Shown one piece after another: positions 8,079-16,248 of a DNA stretch of 64,000 nucleotides. Location: assembly GCF_004208525.1 (NCBI RefSeq), contig NZ_SGIT01000001.1, positions 620,001 to 684,000 on the forward strand, written 5' to 3'. The DNA is from Sphingobacterium corticibacterium. GTDB taxonomy: Bacteria > Bacteroidota > Bacteroidia > Sphingobacteriales > Sphingobacteriaceae. Position 1 is the stretch's first letter. Each line of letters begins with the position of its first letter. The notes beneath the pieces are model-generated. The model worked only from the letters and a program-made list of their open reading frames with translations, was not told the DNA's origin and ran no database searches. Both the position numbers and the translations under genes were made by a program.

Positions 8079-8701
8079 GTTTTAGGGTTACTAATATTTT
8101 TCAGCGTGCATTGTTCATCTACCTGCACTATTTTCATTCTAGGGTTTCCACGATAATCCATTTTACTACGCCCGAACAGTCCAAACTCTAGCTCCTCTTC
8201 AAACCATATAGACGCCTTAGCCTCGTCGTGGACATGCACATTACCTTCCGACACTTCCAGTTCCGATCCATCATAAACACTTCGCTGATGCGCCAAGACA
8301 CGTGAGAAAATTGTTCTGCCGGACAGTTTTGCATAGGCATTTTTTATCATGGTACAGTCGAGAGAAAAAGCATCTACGGTTATATCAAGATGCCCTTCTC
8401 TTACGACTATACCCATATTTTGTAGGGTGAGTGTCTCTGTTGATTGCACAAAGCATTTATCCAGCATCTGCAATCCTGTCAAGATTTTATAGGTGATCGT
8501 TATCTGCGGATAATAATCGTGTAGCATCAGATAACCGTAATATTCTGGCTTGGTATAGACAACTAACTGGTTGTTGACAATAGATATATTTACCCAATTC
8601 GCCTTTTCTCCGCTTTCTTTGATGGAGAAAGATATTTGGTCGCCTTGTGCAAGTAGAACCTTACACCGGGTTTGTATAATTAAGGTATCAAAATCGTTCA
8701 T
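8066..8701 (-). CDS. DUF2807-like protein without signal peptide
   Basis: The 211-residue protein resembles the GIN/DUF2807 beta-helix head domain. It opens with a strand plus the phrase VLLAQGDQISFSI, then shows repeated short beta units that alternate hydrophobic residues (about 60-170, for example LTLQNMGIVVREGHLDITVD). In Bacteroidota this domain is normally exported behind a signal peptide. Here the protein begins MNDFDTLIIQTRCK, with no signal or lipobox, so it should stay in the cytoplasm. It sits second in the four-gene operon, with 10 bases to the upstream gene and a 13-base overlap downstream. The family call is moderate. Confidence 0.55.
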   Translation of the reverse strand: MNDFDTLIIQTRCKVLLAQGDQISFSIKESGEKANWVNISIVNNQLVVYTKPEYYGYLMLHDYYPQITITYKILTGLQMLDKCFVQSTETLTLQNMGIVVREGHLDITVDAFSLDCTMIKNAYAKLSGRTIFSRVLAHQRSVYDGSELEVSEGNVHVHDEAKASIWFEEELEFGLFGRSKMDYRGNPRMKIVQVDEQCTLKNISNPKTCQQ

Positions 8702-8711
8702 GATTTTTTAT

Positions 8712-9182
8712 TTAGTGTTCTTCCAGTATAGAAATATCCCCCTTATGTCTATTCTTTTCAAACCAACGTTTGAACCAATGCTGCATATACATATGATTAT
8801 TTTTCCAAAAGAGCTTCATGTCCTCGTAATCCATACCCTCTATGGTTTCATATATTTTCCGCTCAGACTTTAGTTCATCAAACATCTGCTTGATCTGCTT
8901 TTTAGTATACAGAGGCTGGCCATATTTGCAGGCTAGAAAGAACTTCTTTGCTATTTTTCGTTGTTTAGGTGTAGCTGAGTTATGATGGGAATAACTTAAC
9001 ATCCACATAAAATCCTTTAGCAGTTTTTCTACCTTGACATCCAGTATGGCGCACAACATTCTGAAATTTGATGGAATATCCAATTTTACCTCTCTAACTT
9101 TACTGGAATACATTTCATCTATTTCAGCATACTTGTGGTACATGTCCACGGTTACAACCCTGGGGTTCTTTTTCTTCTTCAT
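8712..9182 (-). CDS. Small basic unknown protein, first gene of the HEPN operon
   Basis: The open frame extends back to 9377, but that would overlap the divergent XRE gene. The ATG at 9182 (MKKKKNPRVV) is the sensible start, giving 156 residues. The protein is strongly basic and rich in aromatic residues (KLFWKNNHMYMQHWFKRWF near the end) and helical, which could suit nucleic-acid binding. I do not know the family. A TAAATTTG box (9192-9185) on the minus strand lies directly before the start, but its upstream promoter partner is poor. The gene opens an operon of four that diverges from the XRE regulator at 9351, which probably controls it. Confidence 0.65.
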   Translation of the reverse strand: MKKKKNPRVVTVDMYHKYAEIDEMYSSKVREVKLDIPSNFRMLCAILDVKVEKLLKDFMWMLSYSHHNSATPKQRKIAKKFFLACKYGQPLYTKKQIKQMFDELKSERKIYETIEGMDYEDMKLFWKNNHMYMQHWFKRWFEKNRHKGDISILEEH

Positions 9183-9318
9183 ATCAAATTTATTTTGGTT
9201 TACACAAATGAACACAGCATCATCCACGTACCGAACCAAAACAGCTTGTATAAAACCAGCAATCCTTGTGTAATACAACGCTATCCTTGTTTTGCACCAT
9301 CTGAAGATATTTCGTATC

Positions 9319-9345
9319 TTGAACACTGAATATTTGTTAACTTTG
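9319..9345 (+). promoter_or_regulatory. Promoter of the XRE regulator (near-leaderless)
   Basis: TTG at 9319-9321, a 16-base spacer and TAACTTTG at 9338-9345 fit the Bacteroidota consensus. The start codon is at 9351, so the mRNA would have almost no leader, as is known for some phage-type repressors. Confidence 0.5.
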
Positions 9346-9350
9346 GACTT

Positions 9351-9758
9351 ATGAGTACAACCAACACGACAAACCATATAGGAAGAAAAATCAGCCGTAT
9401 CCGTGAACTGCGGGGAATGAAGCAGGAAGCTTTAGCTATTGAATTGGGCGTAAGTCAGCAGACGGTATCCAATATCGAAAAAAGTGCAGCTATTGAAGCG
9501 GATCTATTGGCACAGGTAGCCGAAATATTAGGGGTTACTCCAGAAGCTATTGAGAATTTTGATGAAGAAGCTGTGTTCAATATTATTAATAATACATATC
9601 ACAATACTAGTAGCGATAATTCGACTTTAATTGCCAGTTCGGTAAACTACCAACCTACTTTTAATACTGCCGATAAAATTGTCGAATTGTACGAACGCCT
9701 TTTGGAAGCCGAAAAATCTAAGGTGGAGTACTTGGAGAAATTGTTGAAGGATAAATGA
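9351..9758 (+). CDS. XRE-family transcriptional regulator
   Basis: A 135-residue repressor-type protein. Residues 10-65 form a classic lambda-Cro/XRE HTH (RKISRIRELRGMKQEALAIE, then LGVSQQTVSNIEK), and the C-terminal 35 residues (VELYERLLEAEKSKVEYLEK) form a short coiled coil for dimerisation. The middle part is Asn/Thr-rich and probably disordered. It diverges from the HEPN operon, with 168 bases between the two start codons, so autoregulation and control of that operon are likely. A long hairpin follows the gene. Confidence 0.9.
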   Translation: MSTTNTTNHIGRKISRIRELRGMKQEALAIELGVSQQTVSNIEKSAAIEADLLAQVAEILGVTPEAIENFDEEAVFNIINNTYHNTSSDNSTLIASSVNYQPTFNTADKIVELYERLLEAEKSKVEYLEKLLKDK

Positions 9759-9782
9759 TTTAGCTTCATTACTATATAAAAG

Positions 9783-9837
9783 ACGTTCACTAAAAAGGTG
9801 TGTTCAGCAGGAATGAACACACCTTTTTAGTAAACGT
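9783..9837. terminator. 24-bp hairpin between the XRE and MerR-HEPN genes
   Basis: The arms 9783-9806 and 9814-9837 pair over 24 bases with one mismatch and a 7-nt loop, followed by TTTTAAAA. It is a likely terminator for the XRE gene, though its length is unusual. The open frame downstream could be extended into it, but the real start there is more likely 9863. Confidence 0.65.
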
Positions 9838-9862
9838 TTTAAAACCATTTTCCCATCCTACA

Positions 9863-10654
9863 ATGAATAGTTCGATATTACAGAACAAATTTTCAGTCTC
9901 CTACATCGCCAAGCTTTTAAAGGTAAATACTTCTACCGTAAAAACTTGGGCACAGACTTTCTCTGAATATCTGAGTGGTGATGCAAACCCAGTAAAGGGT
10001 AATCAACGTTACTTTAATTTAGATGATGTTAGAGTACTGGCATACATTTATTACTATTGGGAAGACCAACCTGATTTAGAACATATCAAAATAGGATTAA
10101 ATTCTAATAGCCATTATGATGAGTTAATAGATGACCTAATCTTAAAATTAAGTCCATTTGCTTTCGATTATCACGATGAAATTGATGAATCATGGAAGCA
10201 CGGCGTTCTATTCGGCGGATTGTCAGAATTCACGGATGTATTTTACCTCGCAAACTCTTACAAATTGGCCGGTGATCGATTAATTGATATTGCACTCAAG
10301 AATGAAGAATCAAGAAATTTGTTTTGCCCTGCTATTTACAATTACCGACATGCAACCGAGTTGTACTTAAAGGCCATATTTGGTTCATCTAAGCAAACTC
10401 ATAATCTGAAAACTCTATTTGAAACGTTTAAGAAAAGCTTTAAAGAAAAATACGATCAAGATTGCCCTGATTGGTTTACAAATATAGTTTTAACTTTTGA
10501 TACATTTGACCCTTATGGTACAGCCTTCCGGTATGGTGACGACACGAATTCAAGCGAAGTATTCATCGATTTTATCCAAATGAAGACCTTAATGGGATGG
10601 ATGGCCGAATCATTTCAAAACATCCGGAGGCATCAAGGTCTTCCGGATGTTTGA
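9863..10654 (+). CDS. MerR-type HTH protein with C-terminal HEPN-like domain
   Basis: The frame is open from 9800, but that region is the long hairpin, so I take the ATG at 9863 (263 residues). Residues 8-70 are a MerR-like HTH (SYIAKLLKVNTSTVKTWAQT, then GNQRYFNLDDVRVLAYI). The C-terminal half is helical with a HEPN-like core (YNYRHATELYLKAIFGSSKQ, then THNLKTLFETFKKSF). This LKAIF-x-THNL arrangement is typical of HEPN domains that bind or cut RNA. It stands alone between a terminator-like hairpin and the convergent end of the large defence operon. The job could be a self-regulated toxin or a regulator sensing RNA, which is not resolvable here. Confidence 0.6.
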   Translation: MNSSILQNKFSVSYIAKLLKVNTSTVKTWAQTFSEYLSGDANPVKGNQRYFNLDDVRVLAYIYYYWEDQPDLEHIKIGLNSNSHYDELIDDLILKLSPFAFDYHDEIDESWKHGVLFGGLSEFTDVFYLANSYKLAGDRLIDIALKNEESRNLFCPAIYNYRHATELYLKAIFGSSKQTHNLKTLFETFKKSFKEKYDQDCPDWFTNIVLTFDTFDPYGTAFRYGDDTNSSEVFIDFIQMKTLMGWMAESFQNIRRHQGLPDV

Positions 10655-10765
10655 GATTGATATTATTGTTCATGATAATCTAACGCCTGCTGGATGAGCA
10701 TTATATATCTTCTGTTGAGTGCAACTCAAACTGGATGCCTTCATACTTGTAGTGCATTTTAAATG

Positions 10766-13099
10766 TTACTCGTCATCGCCAATATATTCCCCAAGTACAT
10801 CAGATTGAATAATATCGACGTAAAATTTGATAATGTAATTCGTTTCATCTTCAAAAATTTTAATCAATTGCATCAAGTGTGAATGTTTTAGAATAATTTT
10901 TTTAATAGATAATGCATAAAGAAATTCCAAGAGAGCTTCTCCTTGTTCTTGATCTCTATATTTGAAAATGGTAAGGAGTATATCTTTAAGCTGTTTAGAA
11001 AACTCATCGTCAACTTGATAATTTAACTCTTCAGGTTGAGCAGCTCTTAGTATACTTGCTTGAATGATGCCATCATTAAACCGATTCAAATTATCTGGAG
11101 ATATTACATTCCTAACGAAACCTGATTGTTTCAAGGTATGAAGATTATCATCCGAATTTCGCAACTTGTTAAGTACATATGCTATATTGAAATATACATC
11201 CGATTGACTCACATGGTCAGCGTAATCTTCTCGATTAAAAAACGCTGAATTTCGTCTAATTCGCAAATCTTTTTTGGGTTTTCCCTTTTCAATTCTCGGT
11301 AAAAAAAGATTGGAATGCATACCTCTCACTTCATTAGAATAACAATCCTCGATGGATCTTATCCTGTCTTTTAGAAATTTAATAATTCGCTGATCATCAG
11401 TTATACTTAGATGCTTTTTTAAGAATTCAACTTCTATTTGCCACGAGTTGTCTCCATTCAGATGGGGGCAAAAAATCTTTTCAACTTCTACGAAAGTACT
11501 ATTCTCAGGGCCATACTTGCCGTATTTTAAATTAGTTTTCAGAAATTTGTATGATTTATCATTGTTCGGTCTGATAATACCGACAAAATACACTATTCTT
11601 AGTTTGTAATCACGTAAAGCTCTGCTTAGATATAGTAGGTTTTTGCCATTTGTGATACATGATCCAACAATTAGAATGCTACCGATTTTATCTTTGCTTA
11701 TTTCTTGAAATTGATTTTGGCTTATTATCTCAGGAGTTTGTTCATGACAATAGTTTCCCTTTATTTTATTATGGATATACAGCGCCAATTTTTTAGATCC
11801 TGCATCATTCAGATATAATATGTATTTAAGATTGCTCGGAACATATTGGTGAATGTACGATTCTAGCTTTTCTTTATGCTTATTAAAACGCTTATCACTA
11901 GAAATATTGTCGATAATATAAGAATAGTCAATATAAACGTCATATTTTTTCGCACTACCATCTCCTGTTTCCTTGTAGTTAGTTTTTATAACTGAAGACT
12001 GTCTCTTTAATGACATAAACTGATTGATAAATGCTGATGAAGTTTGAACATCCATATCATTTGCATCAATCTTAATTCCGTTAATTTTAGGCTTTTCCAG
12101 CAAAAATACATCTCCCGATATTTCTATTGGATACGATCCTTTAGAGCATAATTCACATTTCTGGTGACTTTCATAAGTATCAAAACGCTCTATACCGATG
12201 GGATTTTTATCGTCTTTTGTCAAATTGCATATAACCTGTTCAAGAGCAATTTTTGACGGCTTAGTATTATCTAGATAAAAAAGTATAATTATATTTTCCT
12301 TTTTAAGCTCTGGATTCTTATGTATGATGTACTCTAAAATATTGCCCGAAGTGGATGCGGAAATCAAAATAAATGAAGTGCTCTTTATTTTGATTTTCCC
12401 GCTATACAGCCCTTCATAAGACCTAAAGCTATTAACTGGATAACTTTTTATGGAATCTGGAATAAACTTGTTAAGTAAATCATTTAGTGCGATTGCCACA
12501 GAGTTGATAGCTGACGTATCACAATATATTTCTTTGTGAAAATCTGTTCGAAAATGTTTTAAAATGCTGAATGCAATAAAATAAATCTCCGAACTGTACA
12601 AGAGTATGTTAGCTACTCGCAAAAATTTGTCGCTATGCTTTCTTCCGGATGGGAACATAAAATGATGATGGCTTCCGGTAGATTCTACCAAACCACCCCT
12701 CTCTACAAAGATTTTTGTTAATCCTTGATTTAAGAAATACGTTTTAAAAACTTCAATTCCCTTAAATTTTTTAAAATCCTCATGGGATTCTTCCTGAATA
12801 TTACCTTCAATATCGAATGTCAATACATGTAGATTATCATAAAACGACGTTTCTTCAATCTTTGGGACATATTTGAAAATTTCCTTTTTTGTATTAGCTA
12901 TTGTTTGCACAAAATCTTTAAGATACTTCCCCGCAATAATGACAGTCTTATCAGTTTGAAAATGGTTAGAATAAAAAGTTTTTAGTTCTTGTTGTAACTG
13001 AATGCTATCAATAGTATATCCAGGACAGAAAACCACTGTAGCAGATGTTTGTTTCTTTCCTTCCTTATAATAGACATCATATAAATAGTAGTTATTCAT
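10766..13099 (-). CDS. Double phosphoribosyltransferase-like protein, putative defence effector
   Basis: This is a 777-residue soluble protein. Two regions look like phosphoribosyltransferase folds. The first (about 125-285) has an orotate-PRTase-like phrase FPSGRKHSDKFLR and a PRPP-loop-like stretch SFILISASTSGNILEY (242-257). The second (about 385-510) has SILIVGSCITNGKNLLYLS (474-492). Both lack the acidic pair that normally starts the PRPP loop. Between them is a CELC knuckle (315-318). The C-terminal 230 residues are helical and unknown. It overlaps the GHKL gene by 8 bases and ends a seven-gene operon with type I restriction-modification and AbiE. I do not recognise it as part of a named system. 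Binding of a nucleotide or base without catalysis is a reasonable inference. Confidence 0.6.
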   Translation of the reverse strand: MNNYYLYDVYYKEGKKQTSATVVFCPGYTIDSIQLQQELKTFYSNHFQTDKTVIIAGKYLKDFVQTIANTKKEIFKYVPKIEETSFYDNLHVLTFDIEGNIQEESHEDFKKFKGIEVFKTYFLNQGLTKIFVERGGLVESTGSHHHFMFPSGRKHSDKFLRVANILLYSSEIYFIAFSILKHFRTDFHKEIYCDTSAINSVAIALNDLLNKFIPDSIKSYPVNSFRSYEGLYSGKIKIKSTSFILISASTSGNILEYIIHKNPELKKENIIILFYLDNTKPSKIALEQVICNLTKDDKNPIGIERFDTYESHQKCELCSKGSYPIEISGDVFLLEKPKINGIKIDANDMDVQTSSAFINQFMSLKRQSSVIKTNYKETGDGSAKKYDVYIDYSYIIDNISSDKRFNKHKEKLESYIHQYVPSNLKYILYLNDAGSKKLALYIHNKIKGNYCHEQTPEIISQNQFQEISKDKIGSILIVGSCITNGKNLLYLSRALRDYKLRIVYFVGIIRPNNDKSYKFLKTNLKYGKYGPENSTFVEVEKIFCPHLNGDNSWQIEVEFLKKHLSITDDQRIIKFLKDRIRSIEDCYSNEVRGMHSNLFLPRIEKGKPKKDLRIRRNSAFFNREDYADHVSQSDVYFNIAYVLNKLRNSDDNLHTLKQSGFVRNVISPDNLNRFNDGIIQASILRAAQPEELNYQVDDEFSKQLKDILLTIFKYRDQEQGEALLEFLYALSIKKIILKHSHLMQLIKIFEDETNYIIKFYVDIIQSDVLGEYIGDDE

Positions 13100-14315
13100 G
13101 AGTATATTCTGGGATTTGAGGTAATGGGTAAAGCAAGCTCACAACACTTCCAGAGCTGTATTTCTGTTCAGTAAAATTATTCTTAGAATTAGTCTTCCAG
13201 TCAAATAACTCCATCTGCTGAAAATTGCCTTTCTCAATCTCTTGATAGGGGTTCTTGGTGAGATTACGATAAAGGCAATATTTGTCAGTTTTGATCCTTA
13301 GAAAGCCTTTACCTGTATCCAAAATGCGTAATATTCTGTCCAACCCCTTTCCTTTTTCTTTTTTGAAAATCCCTATTGATGACGTTTGATTTTTGATTAA
13401 GCATTTCTTAATTACATCAATATCATGTAGGCTTTCACTGCGCTCTTCGACGAATCTTTTAACAAACCCCGCACCAGCGTCAAATACCGACATTTCAATA
13501 AAATACACTTCCCCTAATGTGTTATTTTTAATCGTTTGCTCATCCTTAAAAAAGTCGCTAATGGGTTTCTCATCTGCATACTCTTCCAAAAGTTTTGCTC
13601 GATTCCGTTTATAGAATTTAACAAAAACACCTCTAATATTTGGCGTTATAGGCGTTTTACTTTTATCTTCTTTTCCCCATTCTTGGGTGTTTTTTAAAAG
13701 TTCGTATATGATACCAATGATATCGTCATACACACTTGATAAATTTTTTTGGAAGTAACTTAATGTATAGTGAAGCACTTGATTCATGATAGGCGGTTTC
13801 AAACTATCATTTAAATCAGGTTCTTGAGCAATAAATTCATCTTTTGTTTCTAGATAAGGAAGCAATCCTGTCGCATTATCAAAATGATCGAGATTAGCTA
13901 ATAGTAATTTTTCACCTTTTCTCATAGCCTCTACTTTCCTCATTCTACGAATAAATTCGTTCTGATAATATCTTAAATGAGCTCGTACATTTTTTCCGTT
14001 CACATCCTCAATCAATACATCATTCCATGAAAGAGCTACTAATGGAAATATGAACTCCTGTTCATACAATTTTGTGAGGGTTTCTTCATCTATGGACTCT
14101 ATATTCAAAATGAGTCGCTTTGCAAAACCGCATTGTATCCAAGTTGCAACGAATTGAATTAGACTGGAAGTAATAGAAAAAAAATTCCTAGAAAGATTTT
14201 TAGGGATCTGGACACTGACATATTCCTTTTTATTTATGGACGAATACAAGTCATTATACAATTTTTCGAAATCCCCAAGCGTCGTATTCCCTCTTATTTT
14301 GATTATTTTTTCCAT
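13092..14315 (-). CDS. GHKL-type ATPase partner
   Basis: The 407-residue protein carries the Bergerat (GHKL) ATP-binding motifs. The N box is YELLKNTQEW (E205, N209), the G1 box is DAGAGF (279-284), and a GKGL loop (322-325) is followed by DTGKGFLRI (333-341). Residues 1-125 form a separate beta/alpha segment of unknown type. There is no histidine-kinase dimerisation helix, receiver or membrane segment, so it is not an ordinary sensor kinase. MORC-, HSP90- or MutL-like ATP-driven clamping is a closer comparison. It begins 4 bases after hsdS and overlaps the next gene, so the pair is made together with the restriction enzyme. A defence role is inferred from context. Confidence 0.7.
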   Translation of the reverse strand: MEKIIKIRGNTTLGDFEKLYNDLYSSINKKEYVSVQIPKNLSRNFFSITSSLIQFVATWIQCGFAKRLILNIESIDEETLTKLYEQEFIFPLVALSWNDVLIEDVNGKNVRAHLRYYQNEFIRRMRKVEAMRKGEKLLLANLDHFDNATGLLPYLETKDEFIAQEPDLNDSLKPPIMNQVLHYTLSYFQKNLSSVYDDIIGIIYELLKNTQEWGKEDKSKTPITPNIRGVFVKFYKRNRAKLLEEYADEKPISDFFKDEQTIKNNTLGEVYFIEMSVFDAGAGFVKRFVEERSESLHDIDVIKKCLIKNQTSSIGIFKKEKGKGLDRILRILDTGKGFLRIKTDKYCLYRNLTKNPYQEIEKGNFQQMELFDWKTNSKNNFTEQKYSSGSVVSLLYPLPQIPEYTHE

Positions 14316-14319
14316 ATTG

Positions 14320-16248
14320 TCACTTTTTACTTTTCGCTTTCTTTATTAACTTCCCAAATCCCTTAGGCTCAAAATTATTATCTCTTAACCATTTTAATCC
14401 AACCATTATCTGTTCATTGGTGTATTGCTGCTTTCGATCACTCCACATATAAAAGTCTTCGATCAGATCACTGTCTGATATTGATGTGTTTTCTATAATT
14501 CTGTTATTCCAGACAGCATAGATCGTCGCAATTATTTCAGCTTCAGCTTCGGTTGTTTGATATAAAAGACCAAATAACTTATCCAATCGATCCTGTGCCG
14601 GTGCAAAATAACCTTGATAATACCCCTCGATTTTTTCCTCTTTTGTTAAAGGAACGAAGCGTTGATTTTGCGATTCAAACCATTTTTGTGATTTGAAATG
14701 ACCATATATCGATTTCATAAAAGAGTTATCATACGGGCCTGCTGCCTGGTAGTAATAATTTTGGTTTAAATCTGCCTCGATGATATGCTCAGCCAGAAAC
14801 TGGACTTTTTGAAATTTGATATTAGAAAAATTTGGATCGTCTTTAAATACTGATACTACTTTTCCTGCTAAAACCTGTCTTGCAAATCCCTTTCTGCTGG
14901 AAGGGATGTCTAATGGTTCTATTCGACCATAACATGCGTCCGGTTCCGCAGCAATTAAAATGTTAGAATTATCTATATTGTAATTATCACTAACTTTTAC
15001 CTGTCCATTCATTAACATAGGTAATAGCCAATCACGAAGTTGAACGAGTTCGCAATTTAGACGTTCATTGATAGATGTTTTTTCAATTATTGACTGGTAA
15101 TACTCTGAGAATCTATCTTGTAAGCTTCGTGGAGGTACGACCAAATTTATATCAGATAATTGATTGCGATTTAACTCTACTTGTCCCGTTGAACCATTTG
15201 CAAAGCTCTCTATTTCTGCTTGTTTAGATAAAAGAGAATAGCCAAAAAATACTGTATTGATCTTTTCCGTTAATGCCCTTACTATCGTAACATGTGAATC
15301 GACAGTGACCTCTTCCTCATTAAGCCAACGAACTAATGCCACTCTTCCTAAAGTGCCAACACCTGTAGAATTAACTAAAACATCATACTTTTTTATAAAT
15401 CTACTAGACGCGTTCTTTACTTCATTATCATGTCTTCGTTCAAATTCGAATAACACCCGATGTTCTCTAATACACTTTTGATTAAGAACTGGTATACCAC
15501 TCTCTCCTTCGATATATTTCGGAGATATTCCTCTTGATAGAAATGATGTCAATGTATTTAACTTATTCACTTCCCATCCCTCCGGAATCTCCCTTTTCAC
15601 CACCTCATTATACACCATCTTGCCACCGGAAGATTTGTAAGGTTTTCCTTCTTCATTGGGAAAATCAAACTGCACAAACCAGTAGTCATAAAGCGTCTTA
15701 GACATTTGCTCCAGTTCATCATTAATTTTATTATTCAGCTCAATCTTCTTATCTAATGAGGAAAGTACAGATGCTATTTTTTGTTGTTTGCTATCGATTC
15801 TAATTTCTAATTTTTCAATAGCTTCCTTTGTTAAGGCATTTCTAGTTCCACCTACACGACCAATTGTCAGGAGATAGTTTTTTCGATAGATCAAATAATA
15901 TAACAAAAAATCTGGATCAACTTCTCCATTTGTTCTAAGAATTGAAACGTGTTGATTTACTCGAGCAGGTAAAACATCTTCTGGCACTTTACAAACTCTA
16001 GCAATCGAATCACCAGTTATATTCAGTAAAATATCATTCTTAAAAACTTCGACATTATTCAATTTTCTAGCTTGATCTTCATCAATGTATGCTAATCCAT
16101 CTTTAGAGAATGTCATATCTAGCACATTTTGACTTCTGATTAAGGAGATTCCACTCTGTTTATATGATGATTGCCCCCCTCTAGGTGTAGATCCACTACC
16201 GATTTTTGAAGTCAATTTTTTTAAGGGTTTATAAAAATGATTATTCAT
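14320..16248 (-). CDS. hsdS: Type I restriction-modification specificity subunit with extra C-terminal domain
   Basis: HsdS sets the DNA target of the complex. Two target-recognition domains are visible (about 1-150, beginning KPLKKLTSKIGSGSTPRGG; and 215-400, beginning REIPEGWEVNKLN). Each is followed by a conserved helix (LSSLDKKIELNNKINDELEQ after the first). At 642 residues it is about 200 longer than a standard HsdS. The extra C-terminal part (about 430-642, FSNIKFQKVQFLAEHI, then YYYQAAGPYDNSFMKSIYG) resembles the Panacea/SocA antitoxin-like fold. That comparison is by eye. The start overlaps the end of hsdM by 8 bases. A subunit C-terminal tail of this kind is common in Bacteroidota HsdS proteins. 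Confidence 0.9.
   Translation of the reverse strand: MNNHFYKPLKKLTSKIGSGSTPRGGQSSYKQSGISLIRSQNVLDMTFSKDGLAYIDEDQARKLNNVEVFKNDILLNITGDSIARVCKVPEDVLPARVNQHVSILRTNGEVDPDFLLYYLIYRKNYLLTIGRVGGTRNALTKEAIEKLEIRIDSKQQKIASVLSSLDKKIELNNKINDELEQMSKTLYDYWFVQFDFPNEEGKPYKSSGGKMVYNEVVKREIPEGWEVNKLNTLTSFLSRGISPKYIEGESGIPVLNQKCIREHRVLFEFERRHDNEVKNASSRFIKKYDVLVNSTGVGTLGRVALVRWLNEEEVTVDSHVTIVRALTEKINTVFFGYSLLSKQAEIESFANGSTGQVELNRNQLSDINLVVPPRSLQDRFSEYYQSIIEKTSINERLNCELVQLRDWLLPMLMNGQVKVSDNYNIDNSNILIAAEPDACYGRIEPLDIPSSRKGFARQVLAGKVVSVFKDDPNFSNIKFQKVQFLAEHIIEADLNQNYYYQAAGPYDNSFMKSIYGHFKSQKWFESQNQRFVPLTKEEKIEGYYQGYFAPAQDRLDKLFGLLYQTTEAEAEIIATIYAVWNNRIIENTSISDSDLIEDFYMWSDRKQQYTNEQIMVGLKWLRDNNFEPKGFGKLIKKAKSKK

Noticed and set aside
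9800..9862. Longer start for the MerR-HEPN gene
   Set aside because: The added 21 residues come from the 24-bp hairpin, so the ATG at 9863 is preferred.
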